The notes beneath the pieces were generated by a model. The model saw only the letters and a program-made list of their open reading frames with translations. It had not been told where the DNA came from and ran no database searches. Positions 46,132 through 55,288 of a stretch of DNA of 64,000 nt are shown here, piece after piece. The first letter of the stretch is position 1; every line of letters begins with the position of its first letter. Source of the DNA: Bacteroidales bacterium (GTDB lineage Bacteria > Bacteroidota > Bacteroidia > Bacteroidales > UBA932); NCBI GenBank assembly GCA_022648685.1, contig JALCMW010000001.1, forward strand, positions 124,001 through 188,000. Direction: 5' to 3'. The translations under genes and the position numbers were made by a program.

Positions 46132-48645
46132 CTAATTTTTCTTTCCTTTTTCCGCTTTGTTCTTTCTGCTTTTAGTCGCTTTTATAGCCCTGTGCACTTT
46201 CTCTTTGCGGGCGGCTTTGTTGGAACCTTGTTCTTTTGATCCACCGCCGGCGATGACCTTGCCGTCTTCTTCCGCGGAACTTCCTTCATTACCGTCAAGC
46301 AGCTCATAATCAAGTAGCTTTTGTTCAAGATTGGTAGCTTTGACTTTGATCTTCACAGGATCTCCGAGACGGTAGATTTTGTGGGTGCGTCTTCCGACAA
46401 TCCGGTAATGATCCTCATCGAATTCGAAGAAGTCGCTCTTGACATCGCGAAGCGCAACCATACCTTCTATCTTGGTCGGTTCGATCTCGACATACATGCC
46501 CCAATCCGTAAGACCGGATATATGGCCCTCAAATTCTGCTCCGACTTTATCCTGCATGAACTCTACCAGTTTGTACTTTATACTGTCCCGTTCAGCTTCC
46601 GCAGCTATTACTTCCCTTTCGGAAGCATGTTTGCATTGATCTTCGTAATATTCCTTGCTCTGGCTCTCGGCACCTTTCAGATACATAGCCAGCAGCCTGT
46701 GCACCATTGTATCCGGATAACGGCGTATCGGAGAAGTGAAATGGGTGTAATATCTGAAAGCAAGGCCGTAATGCCCTATGTTATCAGTACTGTAGCAGGC
46801 TTTGGCCATGGATCTCAAGGCAATCAGTTCCAGAGCATCGAATTCAGGCTTGCCCTTTGATTCCGCAAGCAGTTCGTTCAATGATTCGGAAATTTCCTTT
46901 CCGTTTCCCGTCTCGCCCATCTTGTAGCCGAAATTTCCGGCGAATTCGCGCAATCCCTGGATTTTCTCGGCATTAGGCTCATCATGTACACGATAGACGA
47001 ATGTCTTTGCATTCTTTTTTTCTCCGGACCCGATCTTTCCTCCCGTTGCAACGAATTCAGCTACAGTCCTGTTGGCAAGAAGCATGAATTCCTCTATAAG
47101 CCAATTGGCCTCTTTCGTCTCTTTTTCGTAGACTCTTACAGGACGGCCCTTTTCATCGACCTCCACTTTCATCTCGGGGCGGTCGAAGCTTATGGCTCCG
47201 GAAGCGAATCTTCTTTTACGGATTTTTCCTGCAAGCATATTCAGATCCAGAATAGCCTCTTTTATATTATCCGGAATAAGACAACCTTCGTAAACACCTT
47301 CTCCCATTGCCGAAGCAGACCTGTCCGCCGCTTTGGCATCAAAAGTCTTGGAAGCTTTCTTTTCGGCCTCGCGCCTGGCGGCAGCTTCGGGAGAAGCTTC
47401 CAGAACAGGATCAGCTACCGGAGCATGTTTTCCATCCGTTCCTCCGCGCAATTCCATATTCATTGACTCCTCGCCGTTATCTATTATCTGCTGGGCAGTT
47501 TCATATGCAAATCTGTAATCCGAACATATAATGGTACGTCCAAGCCAGAAATTCTCCACCGTTGCCCTAGGATTCAGCTCGAAAACAGCCGAGAATGTCA
47601 GTTTGTCCTCATTAGGACGCAGGGAGCAAAGTTTGTTGGATAGCTTTTCAGGCAGCATGGGGACAGTCCTGTCGACAAGATATACAGATGTCCCCCTGGC
47701 CTGGGCTTCTTTGTCCAGCATCGAGCCGGGAGTCACATAATATGAGACATCGGCAATATGGACGCCGACTTCGAAATTTCCGTTTTGCAGTTTCCGGAAG
47801 GAAAGAGCGTCATCGAAATCCTTTGCATCCTCCGGATCGATTGTGAAAGTAAGAGTGTCCCTGAAGTCCCTGCGGTTTTCAAGATCTTTCTCGGTGATTT
47901 TGTCCGAAATGGAGTCCGCAGCATTTTCAACTTCCGCTTCAAATCTGTAAGGAAGAGCATATTCCGCGAGGATGGAATGCATCTCGGTATCATTGTCTCC
48001 CGGTTCGCCTAGCACATCCGTAAGATGACCGTGAGGATTCGGAGCATTCCTTTCCCATCCGTCCACAAGAGCGGCTACCTTCATTCCGGAATGGCATTTG
48101 AGTTCACTGCGGTTTCCATCCACGACTTCATAGACCCCGCGTACGGAGAATTCACCGTTTCCAGACAGGACCAGAAGTCCGTCGGTTTTTCCGGAACGTC
48201 CGGAATCCAGAACCCTGTTGCCATCCTTGTCTATTATATCCACCGATATATCATAAGGCATGGAACGGCTCTGCATAAGGACCCAAGCCTGCGGTCCCAC
48301 TATATGAAGAATTCCCACGAAAGGCTTTATGGATCTTTCGATTATTTCAACGATTTCGCCTTCTTTGCGGCGCGTATCGGTTTTTTCTTTGGTTACAGCA
48401 ACCTTGACCGTATCTCCGTTCAAAGCGCCGTTCGTTTTCGCGGCTTTTACGAATATATCATCTTCTTCCCCCTCCACAATAACGAACACATAGCCTTCAC
48501 GTGTCATCTGTACTCTACCTGTGAAAGTAGGATATTCTTTTCTCCTATTCTGATCTCCATCCCTGCGGTCATGTCTTTTGTCATGCCTGCCGTAATTTCT
48601 GCGTTGTTCTCCGTTTCCGCTTTTTCTTCTGTTTCTTCCGTTCAT
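46132..48645 (-). CDS. rnr: Ribonuclease R
   Basis: An 837-residue 3'-5' exoribonuclease. A very basic N-terminal tail (residues 1-37) precedes cold-shock domains (about 40-240), the RNB catalytic domain (about 255-600, with the metal-binding DPEDAKDFDDA near 270-280), an S1 domain (GAEFEGHISGLTDWGMYVEI) and a Lys-rich C-terminal tail. RNase R degrades structured RNA and helps in rRNA quality control. An Ala/Glu/Lys-rich insert of about 65 residues (roughly 392-456) interrupts the RNB domain between AYETAQQIIDNGE and IPDNIKEAILDLN; the catalytic residues are intact on both sides. Transcribed from a promoter at 48729-48736. Confidence 0.94.
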   Translation of the reverse strand: MNGRNRRKSGNGEQRRNYGRHDKRHDRRDGDQNRRKEYPTFTGRVQMTREGYVFVIVEGEEDDIFVKAAKTNGALNGDTVKVAVTKEKTDTRRKEGEIVEIIERSIKPFVGILHIVGPQAWVLMQSRSMPYDISVDIIDKDGNRVLDSGRSGKTDGLLVLSGNGEFSVRGVYEVVDGNRSELKCHSGMKVAALVDGWERNAPNPHGHLTDVLGEPGDNDTEMHSILAEYALPYRFEAEVENAADSISDKITEKDLENRRDFRDTLTFTIDPEDAKDFDDALSFRKLQNGNFEVGVHIADVSYYVTPGSMLDKEAQARGTSVYLVDRTVPMLPEKLSNKLCSLRPNEDKLTFSAVFELNPRATVENFWLGRTIICSDYRFAYETAQQIIDNGEESMNMELRGGTDGKHAPVADPVLEASPEAAARREAEKKASKTFDAKAADRSASAMGEGVYEGCLIPDNIKEAILDLNMLAGKIRKRRFASGAISFDRPEMKVEVDEKGRPVRVYEKETKEANWLIEEFMLLANRTVAEFVATGGKIGSGEKKNAKTFVYRVHDEPNAEKIQGLREFAGNFGYKMGETGNGKEISESLNELLAESKGKPEFDALELIALRSMAKACYSTDNIGHYGLAFRYYTHFTSPIRRYPDTMVHRLLAMYLKGAESQSKEYYEDQCKHASEREVIAAEAERDSIKYKLVEFMQDKVGAEFEGHISGLTDWGMYVEIEPTKIEGMVALRDVKSDFFEFDEDHYRIVGRRTHKIYRLGDPVKIKVKATNLEQKLLDYELLDGNEGSSAEEDGKVIAGGGSKEQGSNKAARKEKVHRAIKATKSRKNKAEKGKKN

Positions 48646-48686
48646 ACTAATGAATTTTTTATCTTTTTATGATGCGGACAATTGAC

Positions 48687-48694
48687 TATCTTTG
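48687..48694 (+). promoter_or_regulatory. Putative promoter (-7 TATCTTTG) of gpmI
   Basis: A perfect TAnnTTTG giving a leader of about 77 bases before the ATG at 48778. The first ~20 bases of this transcript would overlap the RNase R transcript from the facing promoter. Confidence 0.4.
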
Positions 48695-48728
48695 CATGAT
48701 ATTGCAGTAATGGCAAAATCCGCCGCTG

Positions 48729-48736
48729 CAAAGGTA
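48729..48736 (-). promoter_or_regulatory. Putative promoter (-7 TACCTTTG) of RNase R
   Basis: A perfect TAnnTTTG on the minus strand, leader about 77 bases. Confidence 0.45.
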
Positions 48737-48777
48737 AGAATAATTAAACTACAAAAAATACTTAATATCATATAATT

Positions 48778-50301
48778 ATGAACAAAAAAGTTCTACTTAT
48801 GATCCTTGACGGCTGGGGTGAAGGCAAACATGACCGTTCCAACGCCATATTCACACAAGGCGCTCCCTTTATAGATTCGCTCAGAACACGTTATCCGATG
48901 GGACACTTGCAGGCTTGCGGTGAATATGTCGGACTTCCTGACGGACAGATGGGAAATTCCGAAGTCGGCCACATGAATCTGGGAGCAGGAAGGGTTGTCT
49001 ATCAGGATCTTGTCAAGATAAACATGGCCTGCCGGAGCCACAAGCTTCTGGACAATCCGGAAATCAAGGCCGCTTACGAATATGTAAAAAAGACAGGAAA
49101 GAAACTGCATTTCATGGGACTTACATCGACCGGAGGCGTCCACAGTTCCCTTGATCATCTTTACGAATTCCTGGCACAGGCAAAACAATACGGACTGGAA
49201 AAAGTTTTTGTCCATTGTTTCATGGACGGGCGTGATACCGATCCCCACAGCGGAAAAGGTTTCATCGAAGATCTGGAAAAGCACATGGCGGAATCCACAG
49301 GAAAGATAGCGACCGTCTGCGGCCGTTTCTATGCTATGGACCGTGACAAGAGATGGAACAGGATACAAGAAGCATACAATCTTCTGGTAAAAGGAGAAGG
49401 GGCACGCTTCACTTCGGCAACCGAAGGAATACAGGCATCCTATGATGCAGATGTCACTGACGAATTTATCAAGCCTATAGTTATTGCGGACAAAGACGGT
49501 GAACCTTTGGCAAAGATAGAAGAAGGCGATGCGGTAATATTCTTCAATTTCAGAAACGACAGGGCGCGTGAAATCACCGTTGTTCTCACCCAGAAGGACA
49601 TGCCGGAAATGGGCATGAAGACATTGCCTCTTTATTATTGCTGCCTGACTCCATACGAATCGGATTTCAAGGGGCTGCACATCCTGTTTGACAAAGAAGT
49701 GGTCAAGGAGACTCTTGGAGAAACGGTAGCCAAGGCCGGTAAACGCCAGCTGAGGATAGCCGAAACGGAAAAATATGCACATGTAACTTTCTTCTTCAAC
49801 GGAGGACGCGAAGAACCGTTCGAAAATGAAGACAGGATTCTTGTGAATTCCCCTAAAGTGGCGACTTACGATCTACAGCCTGAGATGAGTGCTCCGGAAG
49901 TTACCGAAAAATTGGTGGCTGCGATAAATACGGAAAAAGAGGATATGATAATACTCAATTTCGCCAATGGAGATATGGTAGGGCATACGGGAGTATATGA
50001 TGCTATCTGCAAGGCTGTTGCATGTATCGACGGCTGCGTGGAAAAAGTAGTCAAAGCCGCTATTGCACATGGATACGTTGTTCTTCTGACTGCGGATCAC
50101 GGCAATGCCGATCATGCGGTCAATGAAGACGGTACTCCGAACACGGCCCATTCGCTTAATCCCGTACAGTTCATAGTGATCAATGCCGGGGATTCCGTAA
50201 AGACTGTAAAGGACGGCGCCCTCTGCAACGTGGCTCCTACGATCTTGAAATTCATGGGGATTCCGAAGCCCGAACTTATGACAGCCGAACCGCTTATCTG
50301 A
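48778..50301 (+). CDS. gpmI: 2,3-bisphosphoglycerate-independent phosphoglycerate mutase
   Basis: A 507-residue glycolytic enzyme interconverting 3- and 2-phosphoglycerate with two Mn ions. The N-terminal [11 protein letters not shown] carries metal-binding Asp11; the phospho-acceptor Ser61 lies in [15 protein letters not shown]; substrate-binding segments include [11 protein letters not shown] and the [11 protein letters not shown] loop; the C-terminal [12 protein letters not shown] provides further metal ligands. Standard length. It is a single-gene transcript ending at a strong terminator. Confidence 0.97.
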   Translation: MNKKVLLMILDGWGEGKHDRSNAIFTQGAPFIDSLRTRYPMGHLQACGEYVGLPDGQMGNSEVGHMNLGAGRVVYQDLVKINMACRSHKLLDNPEIKAAYEYVKKTGKKLHFMGLTSTGGVHSSLDHLYEFLAQAKQYGLEKVFVHCFMDGRDTDPHSGKGFIEDLEKHMAESTGKIATVCGRFYAMDRDKRWNRIQEAYNLLVKGEGARFTSATEGIQASYDADVTDEFIKPIVIADKDGEPLAKIEEGDAVIFFNFRNDRAREITVVLTQKDMPEMGMKTLPLYYCCLTPYESDFKGLHILFDKEVVKETLGETVAKAGKRQLRIAETEKYAHVTFFFNGGREEPFENEDRILVNSPKVATYDLQPEMSAPEVTEKLVAAINTEKEDMIILNFANGDMVGHTGVYDAICKAVACIDGCVEKVVKAAIAHGYVVLLTADHGNADHAVNEDGTPNTAHSLNPVQFIVINAGDSVKTVKDGALCNVAPTILKFMGIPKPELMTAEPLI

Positions 50302-50330
50302 TCCGGACACAGTCGCAAACAAGATATTAG

Positions 50331-50376
50331 AAAAGAAGGGTGGTCCCTAATGATCGGGACCACCCTTCTTTTTTGT
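50331..50376 (+). terminator. Strong intrinsic terminator of gpmI
   Basis: A perfect 17-base stem AAAAGAAGGGTGGTCCC / GGGACCACCCTTCTTTT with an 8-base loop, followed by further T residues. Confidence 0.9.
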
Positions 50377-50478
50377 TTATATATCCGGACCATATTATAA
50401 TTATACTCCGATAATAAGCTTATCATACGAGTGCAGCATAGGAAAAACCCTTCGGACGAGCTATCACATTGCCGGCTT

Positions 50479-50669
50479 GACTTGACCCGGCCATGCTTAC
50501 ATAATTTACCTGACCCGGCCATGCTCCCGGAAGGTCAAGTCATTAATTATTAAACACTTAAGCCTTAAGCATCATGGACAGCCCCCTCTAAAATACCCGA
50601 CCTGTCCATGCTTTCCAAAGGTCAACATACTGATATATAACAACTTAAGCTATTCCCACCATGGCCGCC
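50479..50669. repeat. Tandem degenerate ~72-base repeats with nested inverted repeats
   Basis: Two related units, 50512-50583 and 50599-50669, both start GACCyGkCCATGCT, contain AAGGTCAA and ACTTAAGC, and end in CATGG; a partial third start (GACCCGGCCATGCT) lies at 50484. Inverted repeats are nested: TGACTTGACC (50479-50488) with GGTCAAGTCA (50533-50542), and CATGGACAG (50574-50582) with CTGTCCATG (50602-50610). No open frame runs through. The function is unknown. Confidence 0.75.
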
Positions 50670-50684
50670 TCCAATGATTTTTTG

Positions 50685-50709
50685 TGGAGCGCACCCCGAA
50701 AGCTGGACA
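50685..50709 (+). mobile_element. Possible IS3-family (IS150-like) terminal inverted repeat
   Basis: A 25-base sequence beginning TGGAGCGCACCCC and ending AGCTGGACA resembles the left end of IS150-group elements. The DNA after it (to about 50830) has only short broken frames and no recognisable transposase, and I could not find the matching opposite end, so at most a fragment remains. Confidence 0.3.
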
Positions 50710-50843
50710 ACGATCCTTAAAACAAATGAAATCAAAACTGGAAAGTGTATAGCCATTCACAAGGTGCAATTGAAGCGTATGTTTTCCTGATTTAGGTTGA
50801 CTATTAGTAATGCCTTGAAACATACTCAAAACACAGAAAAATG

Positions 50844-50881
50844 AAGAGGCAGGTTAAAAATCACTTTTTAGCCTGCCTCTT
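50844..50881. terminator. Terminator of the GH31 operon
   Basis: AAGAGGCAGG / CCTGCCTCTT stem extended by an inner TAAAAA/TTTTTA pairing with a TCAC loop. T-runs follow on both strands; for the minus strand it lies just after the GH31 stop at 50918. Confidence 0.8.
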
Positions 50882-50917
50882 TTTATTAAGAAATATTACG
50901 ATCTGCTCAATTATCGT

Positions 50918-53533
50918 TTATTTTATAAGATTGATGCATTTGTCGATAGTGGTTTTCGATGCCGGAGTCGTCTTTATCGTATCCGGAATCAGCAGATAAT
51001 TCTTATTAAAGGAATTTATAAGATCGTTGAATTCTTCCGGATGATAATGGATAAGTATATCCGTCTGGTCAGTAAGCGAGATTACAGCCGGAAGTGCGTC
51101 CCATTTGTTCCAGTGGTTTTTCAGATATGAAGTGGACTTCTTGAGACGTGTCATCTTTCCCGGGACACCGTTGATATCGGCATCGGCGGAAACGAATTTC
51201 ACTACCACGTCCGCTTTATCTCCGCAGGAAACATCCGGTAAATATACATGCGCAGTCAGAGTCCCTCCGGAATACTTCCAACAAGCTTTGTTTCCTGATC
51301 CGCCAGTGGAATCGAAAGGAACGGCCTTGCCGTTAACCGAAACTTTTGCCGGCATATATGCTCCGTAAAATCTGATCTCCAGATTACGTTTATCTAGCAT
51401 TCCGGGATAAGTCCCTTTACGCGGCATTATCTCTACTTTCACTACACCGTCATCCGTAATAGTCTTGTTTATGCGTGTAATGCCATATTCGCCTTTCTTG
51501 TATCCTTCATCGTTCCCCGAATCTTCATAAAGGCTGAATCCGCTATCGTTTTTGCCGGGGAAAACGCCGATTACAAGATTTTTGACCGGATGTTCCAGAT
51601 TGTTGACATCGTTGCCGTACATCGGAATAACAGAACCTGCTTTTACATACAGAGGATATTCGCTCAATAGAAATTTCCTGGTTACCATTTGACCGCCATC
51701 GAGCAAAGTTCCGGTAGACCATTCATACCAATCATTTCCTCCCGGCAACCATATCTTCACATTGGAAAAATCGTTTACGGCAGGAGTCGTAACCGGAGAA
51801 ACAAGCAAATCATCACCGAACATATATTCATTTTTCATGTCATATGCCTGAGCAGAATCAGGATAATCATAGTACATCGGTCTGCATAAAGAAATACCGG
51901 TATCATAATCTTTCTTCGCCATGGTATAGATATACGGAACAAGACTGTAGCGGAACTTTATTGTATTGGCAAGGATACGGCTTTCTTCATAAGGAAGATT
52001 CCATACTTCCTTCTTTATCCTGGCATCTTTTGACGAATGAGTTCTGAAAATGGGACTCAAAGCTCCGAATTGCATCCATCTTACATACAACTCCGGATCT
52101 ATTCCCGTGTGTTTGACACTATTATCGAAATAATGCCCGCCGAGATCATGGCTCCAGTACCCATAAAGGACATTTGAAGCGGTAGAAGTAAAATAAGGCT
52201 GGTATGCAAGAGAAGCCCAGTCGATTACGACATCTCCGGAAAAGCCTATTTCATAGCGGTGGTTGCCCAATCCTCCCCATCTGTGATAGAGCATAGGACG
52301 TTGAACGCCTTGCCTCTCCATATCGGTAAAGAAACAATAATTCAGCCACCATGTATTGCTGAGATTATCATATTTTCTGGAATACGGCCACTGTTGCCAA
52401 TCAAGCCACCAGAAACTGACTCCGGCTTTTTGCATAGGATGCATTATCACGTCGAAAAGTGTTTTCATATATCGTTTATCGGCAGCTTCGAACGGTATGG
52501 GTTTATGCCCGGTCGTATCGAAATTCATTCTATTTGCGAATTCCGGATATTGCGCTTCATCGGAAGGAATGCCGGAAGCCGGATGAATGTTGAAAGTAAC
52601 ATTCAGATTCTGCCCTCTCACCCATTTCAGGAAACTGCCAGGTTGAGGAAAGAGACTTTTTTCCCAAGTATATCCGGTCCATCCCGCCACCTGTCCGAAT
52701 TCATCTTGTTTATCAAGGCCTTTGGTCTTATGCCAATCCATATCTACTACCAAAACATCGAGAGGGATATGATAGTAATGGAAATTCCCCACAAGGTCTC
52801 TCAGTTCGTCGTCGGAATAATTCCAATATCTCGACCACCAATAGCCGAAAGCATATTCCGGAGGTATGGGAACTTTTCCTGCAATAAGAGTAAAATCATG
52901 AAGGGCTTTTTTATAATCTTTACCGTAGCATATAAAATACAGATCCTGTACATTTTTATTCTTACGGGGAATAACCCAGTTCCAGTCGCTGTCATCAAAC
53001 AGATAGCTATGCGAATCGTTTATGCAGGTCCACCCTTCGGTAGACAGCAATCCGTCTTCAAGGGGCAACGGTTTGCCGTCTCTCATGATATTGCCTTTGC
53101 ATCCGTCAAGCGTACGATATGTACCTTTAAGATTTCCTTTGTTCTCCAGTCCGGGATACCACACTTTCTTATTTTTTCCCTGTCCGTACAAGATTTCAAG
53201 GTTATCGGTAGAAAACTTCCCCTTACTCTTTTTGTAAACAAGTTTAAAGCAAACCGTTTCTATTATCAGTTTGTGCGATGTTTCATGTTTTTTGAATTCC
53301 GGTACAGGAAAATACCTGTTCACCATACATAAAGAAGCATTATCGGTAAATTGTCCGGTACTGTCCCATTCCATCCTGACCATGTCTTTGGCAAGCACGG
53401 TAAATCTGGCATTCCCGACGGTGATGACGGATTCAGGATTCGCTTTGGGATTCCATTTTTCCTGAGAGAAAACGGAACCGGTACAGAATACCAGCAAGGA
53501 TATGATTAATACTGTTTTTTTTATATTCTCCAT
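50918..53533 (-). CDS. GH31 family alpha-glycosidase, exported
   Basis: An 871-residue secreted enzyme. A signal peptide ends near VFSQ (residue 24); an N-terminal beta-sandwich precedes the (beta/alpha)8 barrel with the GYWWSRYWNYSD segment, DVLVVDMDWHKT, the likely nucleophile Asp378 in SFWWLDWQQW and the acid/base Asp434 in GNHRYEIGFSGDV; two further beta domains follow. GH31 contains alpha-glucosidases, alpha-xylosidases and transglycosylases; WLDWQQWP in place of the usual WxDMNE puts it in a Bacteroidales subgroup whose exact substrate I cannot name. A C-terminal extension of ~90 residues after the beta domains has no recognised fold. Last gene of the second PUL, 8 bases after susD. Confidence 0.9.
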   Translation of the reverse strand: MENIKKTVLIISLLVFCTGSVFSQEKWNPKANPESVITVGNARFTVLAKDMVRMEWDSTGQFTDNASLCMVNRYFPVPEFKKHETSHKLIIETVCFKLVYKKSKGKFSTDNLEILYGQGKNKKVWYPGLENKGNLKGTYRTLDGCKGNIMRDGKPLPLEDGLLSTEGWTCINDSHSYLFDDSDWNWVIPRKNKNVQDLYFICYGKDYKKALHDFTLIAGKVPIPPEYAFGYWWSRYWNYSDDELRDLVGNFHYYHIPLDVLVVDMDWHKTKGLDKQDEFGQVAGWTGYTWEKSLFPQPGSFLKWVRGQNLNVTFNIHPASGIPSDEAQYPEFANRMNFDTTGHKPIPFEAADKRYMKTLFDVIMHPMQKAGVSFWWLDWQQWPYSRKYDNLSNTWWLNYCFFTDMERQGVQRPMLYHRWGGLGNHRYEIGFSGDVVIDWASLAYQPYFTSTASNVLYGYWSHDLGGHYFDNSVKHTGIDPELYVRWMQFGALSPIFRTHSSKDARIKKEVWNLPYEESRILANTIKFRYSLVPYIYTMAKKDYDTGISLCRPMYYDYPDSAQAYDMKNEYMFGDDLLVSPVTTPAVNDFSNVKIWLPGGNDWYEWSTGTLLDGGQMVTRKFLLSEYPLYVKAGSVIPMYGNDVNNLEHPVKNLVIGVFPGKNDSGFSLYEDSGNDEGYKKGEYGITRINKTITDDGVVKVEIMPRKGTYPGMLDKRNLEIRFYGAYMPAKVSVNGKAVPFDSTGGSGNKACWKYSGGTLTAHVYLPDVSCGDKADVVVKFVSADADINGVPGKMTRLKKSTSYLKNHWNKWDALPAVISLTDQTDILIHYHPEEFNDLINSFNKNYLLIPDTIKTTPASKTTIDKCINLIK

Positions 53534-53541
53534 ATTGAATT

Positions 53542-55275
53542 CTATTTACTATATCCCGGATTCTGAGTCATATTCTTATTAAGATTAATAATACTGTAAG
53601 GAATTGGGAAAACCATCGTATATCCCTGGGTATCATTATTATAATTTCCGGCAGAAGCATTGTGCTTTACTCCCGTATACCTGTCGGCGGTCGGCTGCGT
53701 AAACGTACAGAAACGTATCTGATCCTGACGTCTCAAGCCTTCCCATGCCAGTTCTGCGGCACGTTCATTAAGAATGGCATCCAGAGTTATTTCTTTATCT
53801 TCCCCCGCACCCGCACGATCACGGATAAGATTGACATCTATTAAGGCTTCACCTTTATCTCCCAAACGATATTCAGCTTCGGCTTTCATAAGAACAGCAT
53901 CGCCATAACGCATTATGACAAGATCATTGTTTATATCTCCTATAATAGAACTTGACTTATCGAATTCATATTTTTTAAAACGGGCTCCGGCGCATTTTAC
54001 ATCATGCGCGTCGGCTTCGGCAGGAAAATCCAAGACAACGGCAAGAGGAAGATATTCAAGATCTTTTGAAGTTGCTCCGTCATTAACCAATTTGCCGCCG
54101 GTATCCTCAGTATAATCGGTTCCCGTATAATAGTTCAACGAAAGTCTAGGATCCTGGTCTTGTTCTCCGTAATGCATAATCCGCATCTGACGGACAGTGG
54201 CACACGCTCCGTTCCACGAAGAATATCCCATTGCACCGGCATGGTTATAATGGATGGATCTGATAAGATTATAATCCTGTATCTTATATACTTTATCATC
54301 ATCAGGACGAGTAAATATATTCTCAGTTGAATTATCATTTGTCACAACGAAATTATCGGCATACTTCGGTTCAAGGGAATATCCCAGACTCTTTATTTTA
54401 TTCACACAATAAATAACAGTTTCCCATGCATTTCTTGAAGTGCTGTCTACTTTCATGCTGATATTTTTTCCTCTTTCGCTCACAGCCGCACCTAGTGTTT
54501 CGCTCGCCTTGCACTCCCCGGAAAGATCATCGCCGACAAATGCCTTGTAACTTGTAGGAGAAGTCGCATCAATAGTATAGACAGGAGCGTTCAGCGCACA
54601 TTTAGCCATATACATATATGCTACGGCTTTCGTTACTCTTCCATAATATTCTCCGTTGTTCTGGGACGGATCCGTAGAAAGATGAGGGATACAGTCGGCA
54701 AGTTCTTCGGTAACGAATTTGAAAACTTCAGATCTGTTCGATTGGGATACATCCGATACTGATTCATCTGAAGAAATAACCAAAGGGACCTGAGCAAACA
54801 GATCCATGGCATAATAATAATAAATAGCTCTTAACGCCCGTACTTCATAAATATAACTTTCAGCCGCCGGATTTGTCTGTTTAACGGCGGTCAAAAGATC
54901 TATTGACGAATTGCAAAGACCGATTACTTTATAAAGGCGATTCCATATATTGGCATAAGTATCTACCGAAGATTCAAAATTGTGCATAAACATATTCTGC
55001 CATTTTCCTCCGTCGACCCAATCGCCCTGACGACCGGGAATTATGGATTCATCGGATGTGAACTCCTGAAGAGTATGCACACAATTATCCGCATCGCCAT
55101 AAATGCTGCTGCCTATCGCTGTATACAAACTAGCTACGGAATTGACATAAATCAAAGTGGAATTGGAAAAAGCATCTTCTTCCGAAAATGAACTTTTGGG
55201 ATTCTCATCAAGCGAACAGGACGGCAACGCAAAAGATATTATTGCAATCAAACAACCATATATATATTTTTTCAT
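53542..55275 (-). CDS. SusD/RagB family nutrient-binding lipoprotein (second PUL)
   Basis: A 577-residue SusD-like lipoprotein with lipobox LPSC (Cys20) followed by SLDENPKSSFSEEDAF, the usual start of the family. Later hallmarks are VRALRAIYYYYAMDLFAQVPLV, the DLVIMRYGDAVLMKAEAEYRLG helix and the AWEGLRRQDQIRF segment, ending MTQNPGYSK. It binds the glycan at the surface and closes the SusC barrel encoded 13 bases upstream. GH31 follows after 8 bases, so an alpha-linked glycan is the likely ligand. Confidence 0.95.
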   Translation of the reverse strand: MKKYIYGCLIAIISFALPSCSLDENPKSSFSEEDAFSNSTLIYVNSVASLYTAIGSSIYGDADNCVHTLQEFTSDESIIPGRQGDWVDGGKWQNMFMHNFESSVDTYANIWNRLYKVIGLCNSSIDLLTAVKQTNPAAESYIYEVRALRAIYYYYAMDLFAQVPLVISSDESVSDVSQSNRSEVFKFVTEELADCIPHLSTDPSQNNGEYYGRVTKAVAYMYMAKCALNAPVYTIDATSPTSYKAFVGDDLSGECKASETLGAAVSERGKNISMKVDSTSRNAWETVIYCVNKIKSLGYSLEPKYADNFVVTNDNSTENIFTRPDDDKVYKIQDYNLIRSIHYNHAGAMGYSSWNGACATVRQMRIMHYGEQDQDPRLSLNYYTGTDYTEDTGGKLVNDGATSKDLEYLPLAVVLDFPAEADAHDVKCAGARFKKYEFDKSSSIIGDINNDLVIMRYGDAVLMKAEAEYRLGDKGEALIDVNLIRDRAGAGEDKEITLDAILNERAAELAWEGLRRQDQIRFCTFTQPTADRYTGVKHNASAGNYNNDTQGYTMVFPIPYSIINLNKNMTQNPGYSK

Positions 55276-55288
55276 GATTTGCGTTCAA

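Larger units (their letters stand above)
50302..50917. other. Gene-free stretch between gpmI and the GH31 gene
   Basis: About 600 bases containing, in order, the gpmI terminator, the structured repeat, the IS-like end and the terminator of the GH31 operon. No credible protein gene was found on either strand. Confidence 0.65.

Noticed and set aside
48793..49782. 329-codon minus-strand open frame
   Set aside because: Antisense to gpmI, which is unmistakable; Cys/Phe-rich nonsense composition typical of a shadow frame.
50711..50830. A transposase orfA after the IS-like end
   Set aside because: All frames are broken by stops within about 20 codons and no segment matches a transposase motif I know.
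52259..53332. 357-codon plus-strand open frame
   Set aside because: Antisense to the GH31 gene, with no recognisable protein features.
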